From Solirubrobacteraceae bacterium (GTDB lineage: Bacteria > Actinomycetota > Thermoleophilia > Solirubrobacterales > Solirubrobacteraceae), in contig JADGPP010000031.1 in the NCBI GenBank assembly GCA_017882375.1, positions 1-36,026 on the forward strand: DNA of 36,026 nt. Reading direction: 5' to 3'. Positions 1-7,130 of this stretch are shown here, piece after piece. Below the pieces are notes generated by a model that worked only from the letters and a program-made list of their open reading frames with translations, was not told the DNA's origin and ran no database searches. The translations under genes and the position numbers were made by a program. Within the stretch, counting starts at the first letter, position 1. Every line of letters begins with the position of its first letter.

Positions 1-668
1 CGCCCGACCCACTGCGTCGCGCGCCCGAGCACCGGCACGATGCGGTCGAACCACACCGCGTAGAAGACCGACAGCGGCGGTCTGGTCGGCGTGGTGATCT
101 CCAGCACGACCACACGCCCTCCCGGGCGCACCACGCGCACCATCTCCTCCAGACCGCGACCGAGGTCGGCGAAGTTGCGTGCGCCGAAGCCGACGGTCGC
201 CGCGTCGAACGCGTCGTCGTCATAGGGCAGGCCCAGTGCGTCGCCCCACTCGAAGCGCAGGCTCGCGGCGGTGGCTGGGCGCGCCGCGCCCTTTGCCCGC
301 GCACGCGCGAGCATCCCCTCGGCGAAGTCGCTGCCCACCACCTCGCCGTCCGGCGCCACGCGCCCGGCGAGCTCGATCGCCAGATCGCCTGTGCCGGTCG
401 CCACGTCGAGCACGTGCGACCCCGGGCCTACGCGAGCGAGGTCGGCCGCGCGCGCGCGCCAGCGGTGGTGCAGACCGGCCGTCATCGCCGTGTTCAACAG
501 GTCGTACACGCCCGCGATGCCGTCGAACATCGCGCGCACCTGCGTGGCCTCCAGGCGGCCCGCCTGTGAGCCGGCCGGCGGCGGCTCGCCCGAGGCAGCG
601 ACGGCGTGCCGTGCCCCGTTCTCGCCGCTCGGTCCGGTTGCAGCGCCGGCGCCTTGCTGAGCGGGCAT
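1..668 (-). CDS. menG: Demethylmenaquinone methyltransferase (MenG/UbiE), 3' end cut by window edge
   Basis: This SAM-dependent enzyme would catalyse the last step of menaquinone synthesis, C-methylation of demethylmenaquinone. About 222 residues are visible and the C-terminus runs off the left edge. After a ~40-residue Ala/Gly/Pro-rich leader comes the family's N-terminal signature, MFDGIAGVYDLLNTAMTAGL, followed by HHRW. The SAM-binding motif I is VLDVATGTGDLA, with the acidic GSDFAEGML strand after it and the motif GFGARNFAD further on, all typical of UbiE/MenG. The ATG at 668 lies 9 bp after the stop of the cytochrome b/c gene, so it looks like the last visible gene of the operon. Placing the quinone-finishing enzyme beside the quinol-oxidising complex makes functional sense. 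Family membership is secure. The choice of MenG over UbiE rests on the menaquinone-based context. Confidence 0.9.
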   Translation of the reverse strand, partial: MPAQQGAGAATGPSGENGARHAVAASGEPPPAGSQAGRLEATQVRAMFDGIAGVYDLLNTAMTAGLHHRWRARAADLARVGPGSHVLDVATGTGDLAIELAGRVAPDGEVVGSDFAEGMLARARAKGAARPATAASLRFEWGDALGLPYDDDAFDAATVGFGARNFADLGRGLEEMVRVVRPGGRVVVLEITTPTRPPLSVFYAVWFDRIVPVLGRATQWVG

Positions 669-677
669 GACGCGACG

Positions 678-1412
678 CTACTTCAGTTGCGTCAGGAAGG
701 CGACGACCGCGTTGAACTTCTTCGGCGGCAGGTTCTTGAACGACGGCATCGGCGCCGTCGGGTTGACCAGCGTGCGGGCGATCCCCTGGCGTTCCAGGCG
801 CGCGCCGATGTTCGTCAGCTGCGGGCCCGGCCCGTCGTTGCCGTTCTCGCCGATCTTGTGACACGCCAGGCAACCGGACTGCGCGACCACCTTCTTGCCG
901 GCTTCATATTCCGCAAGCGTCTGCCCGCCAGCGTTGAGCACCGTCTGCGGCGTCTTCAGTTCGATCGCCGTCGGCGATCCGGCGTTTGCGCCGGAGTACG
1001 TCAGGAAGGCCATCGCGCCGATCACCGCGATGCCAGTGATCGTCGCTATCGGGCGGCGCTCGGGACGGCGCTCGGGGCTGCGGTCATAGAACGGCAGCAG
1101 GAACAGCAGGATCATCCCCAGCGTCGGCACGCCGATCGTCGCCAGCGGCACGAGGCTCGGCGGCTTGACCACGCGCAGGACCTCGAACAAGAAGAAGAAG
1201 TACCACTCCGGGCGCGGCACGTACGTCGTCGTCGTCGGGTTCGCCTTGGGCCCGAGCTCCGCGCCCAGGACCAGCGACATCGCGATGATGACCACCATCA
1301 CCACGCACGCCATCGCCCCGTCCTTGGCCACGGCGTAGGGGAAGAACGGCTTGCCCTGAGCCTTCAGGATCGAGTAGTCGCGGAGGTACTCCTCCTTCTC
1401 GCGCTGGTTCAT
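678..1412 (-). CDS. qcrC: Menaquinol:cytochrome c reductase, cytochrome b subunit IV / cytochrome c fusion
   Basis: This 244-residue protein is a subunit of the membrane bc complex. Its N-terminal half matches subunit IV (PetD-like) of b6-type complexes, with about three membrane segments (residues ~33-52, ~88-108, ~122-140) and the quinol-site motif PEWY at 68-71. The C-terminal half is a class I cytochrome c domain facing the extracytoplasmic side. It has one heme-binding site, CLACH at 181-185, and a probable axial methionine at M222 (motif APMPSF). This split cytochrome b with a fused c domain resembles Bacillus QcrC and differs from the full-length cytochrome b of Streptomyces and Mycobacterium. 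The ATG at 1412 follows the stop of the cytochrome b gene by 6 bp. No key residue appears to be missing. Confidence 0.92.
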   Translation of the reverse strand: MNQREKEEYLRDYSILKAQGKPFFPYAVAKDGAMACVVMVVIIAMSLVLGAELGPKANPTTTTYVPRPEWYFFFLFEVLRVVKPPSLVPLATIGVPTLGMILLFLLPFYDRSPERRPERRPIATITGIAVIGAMAFLTYSGANAGSPTAIELKTPQTVLNAGGQTLAEYEAGKKVVAQSGCLACHKIGENGNDGPGPQLTNIGARLERQGIARTLVNPTAPMPSFKNLPPKKFNAVVAFLTQLK

Positions 1413-1418
1413 TGCGCG

Positions 1419-2231
1419 CTAGACCTCCGCCTCGAGCAGCTCTGGGCGCTCTTTGGCTTTCGACCACGGCGGCGCCGTCGTGCCGAGCTTGGCGACGAGG
1501 TACAGGTGGAAGCCGATCAGCGCCGCCAGCAGTCCCGGTATCAGCAGCATGTGGATCGCATAGAAGCGCGACAGCGTCGTCGCGCCAAATTCCCCGCCGC
1601 CGCGCAGGAAGTCGCTCAGATACGGACCGACCAGTGGGCCCGTGCCGTTGATGTTCACGCCGACGATCGTCGCCCAGTAGGCGCGCTGGTCAAACGGCAG
1701 CAGGTAGCCGGTGAACGACATCACCATCGTCAAGATCAACAGCACCACGCCGATCACCCAGTTGAGCTCGCGCGGGTACTTGTACGCGCCGAAGAAGAAC
1801 GTGCGGCCCATGTGCAGGAAGATCAGGATCACCATCACGCTCGAGCCCCACTTGTGCATGCCGCGCACGAACTGGCCGAGGAAGACCTCGTTGGTGACGT
1901 GGCGAATCGATTCGTAGGCCCCGCCGGCTGGGTCCGGGCGATAGTACATCGCCAGGAAGACACCCGTAACGGCCTGCGAGAGGAACGCGAACATCGTCGC
2001 CGAGCCGAGCGTGTAGAACCAGTTGGTGCCCTTTGGCACCTTGCGGAACAGCAGCCAGCGTCCGGCGCCGCTCAGCGAGGTGCGCTCATCGACCCAGTCG
2101 ACGACGGTGATGCCGGCCTGCTTGCCCTGCTCCAGCGGCCCGGCCTTGCCGTTGCCCTCGCCCGGGCGCGGAGGGGGCGCCTGCAGGGCAGCCGGAAGAG
2201 GCGGGGCGGGGAGCTTTGGCAGCCTGGGCAC
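1419..2231 (-). CDS. qcrB: Menaquinol:cytochrome c reductase, cytochrome b6-type subunit
   Basis: This 270-residue protein is the diheme core of the bc complex. A ~50-residue Pro/Ala-rich N-terminal extension precedes four membrane helices. Two histidine pairs would ligate the hemes: H126/H140 (13 residues between) and H227/H242 (14 residues between). The 14-residue spacing of the second pair is the b6f type; bc1 complexes have 13. The b6-like ending after helix 4, with subunit IV encoded by the next gene, agrees. The GTG at 2231 has a strong Shine-Dalgarno (GGAGGAG about 6 nt upstream), one of the few clear ones in the window. The gene lies 15 bp after the Rieske gene and 6 bp before the b/c fusion gene. 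Confidence 0.93.
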   Translation of the reverse strand: MPRLPKLPAPPLPAALQAPPPRPGEGNGKAGPLEQGKQAGITVVDWVDERTSLSGAGRWLLFRKVPKGTNWFYTLGSATMFAFLSQAVTGVFLAMYYRPDPAGGAYESIRHVTNEVFLGQFVRGMHKWGSSVMVILIFLHMGRTFFFGAYKYPRELNWVIGVVLLILTMVMSFTGYLLPFDQRAYWATIVGVNINGTGPLVGPYLSDFLRGGGEFGATTLSRFYAIHMLLIPGLLAALIGFHLYLVAKLGTTAPPWSKAKERPELLEAEV

Positions 2232-2246
2232 GCGTTCTCCTCCGGC

Positions 2247-2912
2247 CTACAGTTTGCGCTCGGTCGGGCGCGACGGGTAGAGGTACTGGCCGATGCCGTC
2301 CAGCGGCTCGCCGGGGTCGCGCGGTGAGAAGCGCCGCAGCTCGCTGTTGACGCTGAAGCGTGGGCCGATCTGCACGCTTTCGCCCTCGACGCGCGTGTAG
2401 AAGCGGTCCAGCGGGCGAACCGGCGGGCCGCCGACGCGCTTGCCGAGCAGGTCATACACGCCGCCGTGGCACGGGCAGATGAAGCGCTCCGCGGCGTCGA
2501 CCCAGCGCACCGGGCAGCCCAGGTGCGCGCAGCGGCTGGAGATCGCGATGTACGGCGTCGACGCGTCGTACGGATCGGTGTCGATCTTCGGATTGAACTT
2601 GCGCACGTACGCCGTCGAGGTGCCCGCCTCGCCGATGCCCGGCGTCAGCGTGACGACCACCGGCACGTAGTTGTCTTCGCTGAAAGAGCTGGCCGGGCCG
2701 ACGGTCTGCCAGGTGTGCGGCGTTTTCTTGAAGATCGGGCCGAGCGCGAAGCCGAGCGCCGGCAGCGCGAACGCGGCTGCGGCGATCCCGCCCGCCGTGT
2801 GTGCCGTGCCCGTCATGAAGCGCCGGCGCGTCACCGTCTCGCCCTCGAAGGCGCCCGGGATCATGCGGTCGGCGGTGTATTTGGACTTGTGCTTTGCGTG
2901 CTTGTCGGACAC
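2247..2912 (-). CDS. qcrA: Menaquinol:cytochrome c reductase Rieske iron-sulfur protein
   Basis: This 221-residue protein is the Rieske 2Fe-2S subunit that takes electrons from menaquinol. The N-terminus carries a Tat-type signal (TRRRFM at 28-33) followed by one membrane anchor (~38-60). The cluster box has CAHLGC at 128-133 and CPCHGG at 146-151. By family precedent C128, H130, C146 and H149 are the cluster ligands, and C133 and C148 form the disulfide. A short C-terminal tail (~35 residues) follows the cluster domain. The start is a GTG at 2912 without a Shine-Dalgarno. A TATTGT hexamer 9 nt upstream (2922-2927) looks like a -10 element, so the qcrABC genes may have an internal leaderless promoter in addition to read-through. 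Confidence 0.94.
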   Translation of the reverse strand: MSDKHAKHKSKYTADRMIPGAFEGETVTRRRFMTGTAHTAGGIAAAAFALPALGFALGPIFKKTPHTWQTVGPASSFSEDNYVPVVVTLTPGIGEAGTSTAYVRKFNPKIDTDPYDASTPYIAISSRCAHLGCPVRWVDAAERFICPCHGGVYDLLGKRVGGPPVRPLDRFYTRVEGESVQIGPRFSVNSELRRFSPRDPGEPLDGIGQYLYPSRPTERKL

Positions 2913-2939
2913 CGACCGCGAACAATATCGAGGCGCGAT

Positions 2940-3524
2940 TCAGGGCGTGCTCGGCATGACGAGCATGCTTGTGCGCATCGCCTCGATCGCTTCGCCGGAC
3001 CCGGCCGCCACGAGCCCCTTGGCCCGGCTGTGTTCCTCGCTCGGCCCCCAGCCGACGGCGCGCGCGCCGGCCGCCCACACGGCCTCGGCCAGAGGCTCGT
3101 CTCCGGCGCCCTGGGCGAGCGCGCTCAGCGTGATCGTGTCGGCCAGCTCGGCCACCGCCACGGTGTCGCCGATATCGACCAGGCGCGCGAGGCCGATCGC
3201 ATACAGCCGGTCGCCGGCGAGCACGCGCAGATCCGCCTCCGGCGTGCGCACCACGCGCGGCGAGCCGTAGTGCAGCAGGTAGCCCTCGTAGATCGCCTCG
3301 ACCAGCAGCTCGTACTCCTCGCGCCGGCCCTGCGCGCGCGGGCCCCGGGCGGCAACGCTCGCCGGGCTGACCGCACGATCGCCGGTCGGCCCGCGATCGA
3401 GGTCGTCCTCGCCGACGAGCGTCGCGATCAGACCGCCCTCGTTGCGCAGCAGCGCGCGCAGGCGCTCCAGCGCCACAGGCGCGCCGGTGACGCCAAGGTC
3501 TTCAACACCGCCACGCGAGCTCAC
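2940..3524 (-). CDS. Polyprenyl-synthase-like helical protein of unknown function
   Basis: I do not recognise this 194-residue protein with certainty. The GTG at 3524 overlaps the hemL stop as GTGA, indicating translational coupling; a longer reading frame upstream is only the opposite frame of hemL. The protein is rich in helices. The segment RVLAGDRLYAIGLARLV (about residues 107-123) and the following VAELADTITLSA resemble the gating and helix region of polyprenyl diphosphate synthases and of the non-catalytic HepS-type subunit. No DDxxD aspartate motif is present, so catalysis alone is unlikely. A helper subunit for the menaquinone side-chain synthase would fit a position between hemL and the bc complex with menG downstream, but this is inference. 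The similarity judgement is by eye. Confidence 0.7.
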   Translation of the reverse strand: MSSRGGVEDLGVTGAPVALERLRALLRNEGGLIATLVGEDDLDRGPTGDRAVSPASVAARGPRAQGRREEYELLVEAIYEGYLLHYGSPRVVRTPEADLRVLAGDRLYAIGLARLVDIGDTVAVAELADTITLSALAQGAGDEPLAEAVWAAGARAVGWGPSEEHSRAKGLVAAGSGEAIEAMRTSMLVMPSTP

Positions 3525-4819
3525 ACGGTCGCTCCCACGCCACGCAGGCTGGCAAACGCCGCCGTCGCCGCTTCCACCGTGCGGGCGATCTGCTCGGCCG
3601 AGTGGGCCAGCGAGGGGAACCACGCCTCGAACTGCGATGGCGGCGGGTAGACGCCGCGCGAGAGCAGTGCGCGACACCAGCGCGCGTAGGAATCCAGGTC
3701 GCACGCCTGAGCGTCGGCAAAGTCAGACGGCGCCCGCTCGCTGAAGAACACCGTCAGCAGGCCCGGCGCGGAGACGACCTGCACGGGGTAATCGCCGGCG
3801 GCATCGCGCAGCCCCGCGGCCAGCCGCTCGGTCGTCGTCGCCAGCCGCGCGTAGGCGCCTTCGTCGAGCAGCGCCAGCGTCGCCAGCCCGGCCGCCACCG
3901 CGAGCGGATTGCCCGACAGCGTGCCCGCCTGGTAGACGTCGCCGGCCGGCGCGAGCATTCGCATCAGCTCGGTCCTCCCGCCCAGCGCCGCCGCCGGCAG
4001 CCCGCCGCCGATCACCTTGCCCATGATCGTCAGGTCGGCGCCGACGCCCGTCAGCTCCTGCGCGCCGCCGCGCGCGACGCGAAAGCCGCTGATCACCTCA
4101 TCGAGCACCAGCAGCGCTCCCGTCGCGTCGGCGCGCTCGCGCAGCAGCTCGAGAAATCCCTCGCGCGCCGCAACCAGGCCCATGTTCGCCGGCAGCGGCT
4201 CGGCCACGATCGCCGCCAGCTCGTAGCGCTCCGTCGCCTGCCGCAGCGCCTCTGGGTCGTTCCACGGCACGACCACCGTCCCCGCGGCGGCGCCCTGCGG
4301 CACGCCCGGACTCGCCGGCAGCGCCTGCGTCGCCAGCCCCGAGCCGGCCTGCGCGAGCAGCCCGTCGACGTGGCCGTGGTAGGCGCCGGCGAACTTCAGC
4401 ACGTGCTCGCGCCCCGTCGCCGCGCGCGCCAGGCGGATCGCCGTCATCGTCGCCTCCGTGCCCGAGGAGGTCATGCGCAGCATCTCCACGCGCTCCATCC
4501 GTGCGACCACCGCAGCGGCCAGCTCGACCTCGCCCGGCGTGGCCGCACCGAAGCTCGTGCCCAAGGTGGCCGCCTCCTGCACGGCCGCGAGCACCTGCGG
4601 ATGCGCATGCCCGTGGATCAGCGGTCCCCACGAGCACACGTAGTCGATGAAGCGATTGCCGTCGACATCGACCAGTTCCGCGCCCTCGCCGCGCGCGATG
4701 AAGATCGGGTCGCGCCCGATCGAGCGCATCGCGCGCACGGGCGAGTTCACGCCGCCGGGAAGCAGCTCCACGGCGCGCCGGTACAGCTCGGCCGAGCGTC
4801 TGTCACGCAGCGATGCCAT
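3521..4819 (-). CDS. hemL: Glutamate-1-semialdehyde 2,1-aminomutase
   Basis: This PLP enzyme converts glutamate-1-semialdehyde to 5-aminolevulinate in the C5 route of tetrapyrrole synthesis, in the cytoplasm. It has 432 residues, the usual family length. Clear family signatures are LLPGGVNSPVRA near the N-terminus, TSSGTEATMTAIRLAR at ~118-133, AYHGHVDG at ~146-153 and LVLDEVISGFRV at ~237-248. The PLP lysine is K268 in GKVIGGGLPAAALGG. The N-terminal ATG at 4819 lies 55 bp downstream of the siroheme decarboxylase gene, and the stop overlaps the next gene by 4 bp. Together with hemB two genes upstream it supplies the early heme pathway. The glutamyl-tRNA reductase, hemC and hemD genes are not in the window. 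Confidence 0.97.
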   Translation of the reverse strand: MASLRDRRSAELYRRAVELLPGGVNSPVRAMRSIGRDPIFIARGEGAELVDVDGNRFIDYVCSWGPLIHGHAHPQVLAAVQEAATLGTSFGAATPGEVELAAAVVARMERVEMLRMTSSGTEATMTAIRLARAATGREHVLKFAGAYHGHVDGLLAQAGSGLATQALPASPGVPQGAAAGTVVVPWNDPEALRQATERYELAAIVAEPLPANMGLVAAREGFLELLRERADATGALLVLDEVISGFRVARGGAQELTGVGADLTIMGKVIGGGLPAAALGGRTELMRMLAPAGDVYQAGTLSGNPLAVAAGLATLALLDEGAYARLATTTERLAAGLRDAAGDYPVQVVSAPGLLTVFFSERAPSDFADAQACDLDSYARWCRALLSRGVYPPPSQFEAWFPSLAHSAEQIARTVEAATAAFASLRGVGATV

Positions 4820-4874
4820 CAGTCGATCAGCAGATCGCCAAGCAAGCCCGCGGGGAGTGCCTCACGGGCACTCC

Positions 4875-6023
4875 TCATCCGTGTTTCCTCTCCCAGTCCT
4901 TGAACGTGTCTGTGAAGTACAGCAGGCGGATCTTCTTGAACTCCGTCGACGAGTACAGCGTCGCGCGCTCTGAGATGCCCGTCTGCTCGGCGATCGCATC
5001 GAGCACCGCATCGCACTCCTGCTTGGAGCGTCCGTGAGCCATCGTGAAGACCGAATACGGCCAGTCGGCGTACGTCGGGCGCTGGTAGCAGTGGGAGATG
5101 CCGCGCACCGCCGCCATGCGCCGGCCGATGTCTGCAATCTGCTCGTCCGGGACCTGCCACACGCCCATGCCGTTGGCCGAGAAGCCCGCGCGACGGTGGT
5201 AGAGGATCGCCGCGACGCGACGCAGGATGCCGCGCTCCTGCATACCCGAGAGGTGGTCGAGGAAGGCCGCTTCGGGCATGCCGAGCGCGGCGGCGGCAGG
5301 AGCGTAGGGCTCTGAGACGACCGGCATGTCGCCCTGCAGGGCGCGGATAACCGCGATGTCGAGCTCGTCGTAGGGCTGCGGGTCGAGCTCGAGCGGCTCT
5401 TTCGCCTCGACGGCGCTGGAAAGCGCCTTCGTGTCGCCCTCCATTTCCAAGTCCATGCGGATCTTGAACAGCTTCAGCGTCGGCAGCTGGCGCACCGATT
5501 CGGCGCCCGCTTCGCGCGCGAGCACCTCCAGCGTGCCCTCCAGGCCCAGCTGCGAGTCGGGCTCGGTGGCGATCGTGAACCACAGGTTGAACTCGTGGTT
5601 GCGCAGGTAGTTGTGCGAGACGCCCGGGTGCTCGTTGATCACCTGCGCCGCGCGATGCGGGTGCTCGGGATCGACCTTCGCCGCGACCAGCATCGAGGAG
5701 TACCCGAGAGCGCGCGTGTCGAAGATCGGCGTGACCTGGCGGATGATCCGCTTGTCCAGCAGGCGCTGCACGCGGCCCATGACCTCCGCCTCCGCCACGT
5801 TCGCCAGCGACGCCACGTGCTCGTACGGCCGCGGGGCGATCGGGAAGCTCCCCTGCATCAGGTTCAGCAGCTTGCGGTCGAGGTCGTCCAGCGGGATCGC
5901 CGCGCCGTCCTTGCGGCTGCGCAGCTTCGGCGTCGCCGTCGTCGCGCGCGTGTCGTCGGCCACGTCGGCCAGCAGCGCGTCGCCAGCTGAGGCCTCGGCG
6001 GTCGTCGGCTCGGGCTCGATCAT
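4875..6023 (-). CDS. ahbAB: Fused siroheme decarboxylase (AhbA-AhbB type, two Lrp/AsnC-like halves)
   Basis: This ~382-residue protein consists of two tandem Lrp/AsnC-like units, each a winged helix followed by an alpha/beta domain. The first unit holds the motif HNYLRNHEFNLWFT and the second holds HCYQRPTYADWPYSVF. Such H-[NC]-Y-x-R motifs are typical of AhbA/AhbB siroheme decarboxylases (and of the related NirD/L/G/H proteins), not of amino-acid-responsive Lrp regulators. In that family the two subunits decarboxylate siroheme to didecarboxysiroheme in the alternative heme or heme d1 route. Here they are joined in one chain. I chose the ATG at 6023 because it overlaps the hemB stop as ATGA; an ATG at 6038 is also in frame. 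The position between hemB and hemL supports a tetrapyrrole role over general regulation. A heme-sensing regulator is the main alternative. Confidence 0.85.
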   Translation of the reverse strand: MIEPEPTTAEASAGDALLADVADDTRATTATPKLRSRKDGAAIPLDDLDRKLLNLMQGSFPIAPRPYEHVASLANVAEAEVMGRVQRLLDKRIIRQVTPIFDTRALGYSSMLVAAKVDPEHPHRAAQVINEHPGVSHNYLRNHEFNLWFTIATEPDSQLGLEGTLEVLAREAGAESVRQLPTLKLFKIRMDLEMEGDTKALSSAVEAKEPLELDPQPYDELDIAVIRALQGDMPVVSEPYAPAAAALGMPEAAFLDHLSGMQERGILRRVAAILYHRRAGFSANGMGVWQVPDEQIADIGRRMAAVRGISHCYQRPTYADWPYSVFTMAHGRSKQECDAVLDAIAEQTGISERATLYSSTEFKKIRLLYFTDTFKDWERKHG

Positions 6024-7000
6024 GCCTGCGTCAACCATCTCGCCGCGTCCTTGGCGTGGTAGCTGACGATCGTGTCCGCGCCGGCGCGGCGCAGCGATGT
6101 GAGGATCTCCAGCACCGTCGTACGCTCATCTACGTAGCCGGCGGCCGCCGCCGCCTTGACCATCGCGTACTCACCGCTGACGTTGTACGCCGCCACCGGC
6201 AGGCGCGTCTCGCGCTTGACCGAGGCGATCACGTCGCCGTAGGCGAGCGCAGGCTTGACCATCACCATGTCCGCACCCTCCTGCACGTCCAGCAGCGCCT
6301 CGCGCACCGCCTCCTCGCCGTTGGCCGGGTCCATCTGGTAGCCGCGGCGGTCGCCGAACGACGGTGTCGAGCCCGCCGCCTCGCGAAACGGCCCGTAGAA
6401 CGCCGACGCGAACTTCGCCGAGTAGGCGAGGATCGGCGTGTCTGAGAATCCCTCGCCGTCGAGCTCGCAGCGGATCTCGCGCACACGCCCGTCCATCATG
6501 TCCGACGGCGCAACCAGGTCGGCGCCGGCGCGCGCCTGGCTGACCGCCGTGCGCGCGAGCAGCTCGACGCTCGCGTCGTTGTCGACCGCCCCGTCCTCGC
6601 GCAGCACCCCACAGTGGCCGTGGTCGGTGTACTCGCACAGGCACACGTCGGTGATCACGAGCACGTCCGGCTGCGCCTGCTTGATCGCCGCCGTCGCCAG
6701 CTGCACCACGCCCTGCTCGTCCCACGCTCCCGAGCCCTGCTCATCCTTCTCCGCCGGCACCCCGAACAGCATCACCGCGGAGACGCCCAGCGCAGCCGCC
6801 TCACGCGCCTCCTGCACCGCCGCCGCGACCGACAGGCGCTGCACGCCGGGCATCGTCGCGATCGGCTCGCGTGCGTCACCGGCCTCGGCGACGAACATCG
6901 GCAGCACCAAGCGGTCTGCCGTCAGCGCGGTCTCGCGCACGAGTCCGCGCAGCGAAGCCGATGCGCGCATCCTGCGCATACGCGTCTGTGGAAACGCCAT
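6020..7000 (-). CDS. hemB: Porphobilinogen synthase (delta-aminolevulinic acid dehydratase)
   Basis: This enzyme condenses two 5-aminolevulinate molecules into porphobilinogen. It is about 326 residues from the ATG at 7000; an ATG 6 nt further upstream (7006) would add two residues, and numbers here use that longer form. A cysteine-rich metal site, C122, C124 and C132 in DVCLCEYTDHGHCG, marks the zinc-dependent class. The two substrate lysines are K198 (YSAKFASAFYGPF) and K251 (MVKPALAY). A TAACCT -10-like hexamer at 7010-7015 would place transcription start just before the ATG at 7000, which is why I prefer that start. It is the first gene of the heme/quinone/bc run and overlaps the next gene by 4 bp. 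Confidence 0.96.
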   Translation of the reverse strand: MAFPQTRMRRMRASASLRGLVRETALTADRLVLPMFVAEAGDAREPIATMPGVQRLSVAAAVQEAREAAALGVSAVMLFGVPAEKDEQGSGAWDEQGVVQLATAAIKQAQPDVLVITDVCLCEYTDHGHCGVLREDGAVDNDASVELLARTAVSQARAGADLVAPSDMMDGRVREIRCELDGEGFSDTPILAYSAKFASAFYGPFREAAGSTPSFGDRRGYQMDPANGEEAVREALLDVQEGADMVMVKPALAYGDVIASVKRETRLPVAAYNVSGEYAMVKAAAAAGYVDERTTVLEILTSLRRAGADTIVSYHAKDAARWLTQA

Positions 7001-7009
7001 AGACATCTC

Positions 7010-7015
7010 AGGTTA
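7010..7015 (-). promoter_or_regulatory. Putative -10 element for the hemB operon (TAACCT)
   Basis: TAACCT matches the actinobacterial TANNNT -10 pattern and ends 9 nt before the hemB ATG at 7000. No recognisable -35 was found at 16-19 bp. It would start a transcript with at most a few leader bases. Confidence 0.4.
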
Positions 7016-7041
7016 GAGCCTTCCCGGCGTCCGGCGCTGGA

Positions 7042-7130
7042 TCGGCCCGTCTGCGTCGGCCTTCGTCTCAGCCGGCCCGTCTCGGTCGGCGTCCGTTTTC
7101 AGTCGGCCTGTCTCAGTCGGCCTGTCGCAG
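7042..7130. repeat. Degenerate short tandem repeat (unit about 14-17 bp, core TCGGCCTGTCTCAG)
   Basis: About six imperfect copies of a TCGGCC-TGTCTCAG-like unit run through the gap between the ABC permease and hemB. The last two, at about 7103-7130, are near-identical and reach into the last codons of the permease. The unit is asymmetric, so it is not a simple terminator hairpin. No function can be assigned. It could be a protein-binding array or slipped-strand expansion. Confidence 0.55.

Noticed and set aside
606-3650. Long plus-strand open frames (573 and 394 residues) opposite the bc-complex and heme genes
   Set aside because: They are Arg/His/Gln/Asp-rich readings complementary to well-recognised genes, a usual artefact of high-GC codon usage. 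No domain, start signal or spacing supports them.
3525-3704. N-terminal extension of the polyprenyl-synthase-like gene up to 3704
   Set aside because: It overlaps the C-terminal part of hemL in another frame, and the GTGA junction gives a natural start at 3524.
7042-7130. CRISPR array
   Set aside because: Units are about 14-17 bp, degenerate and without unique spacers.
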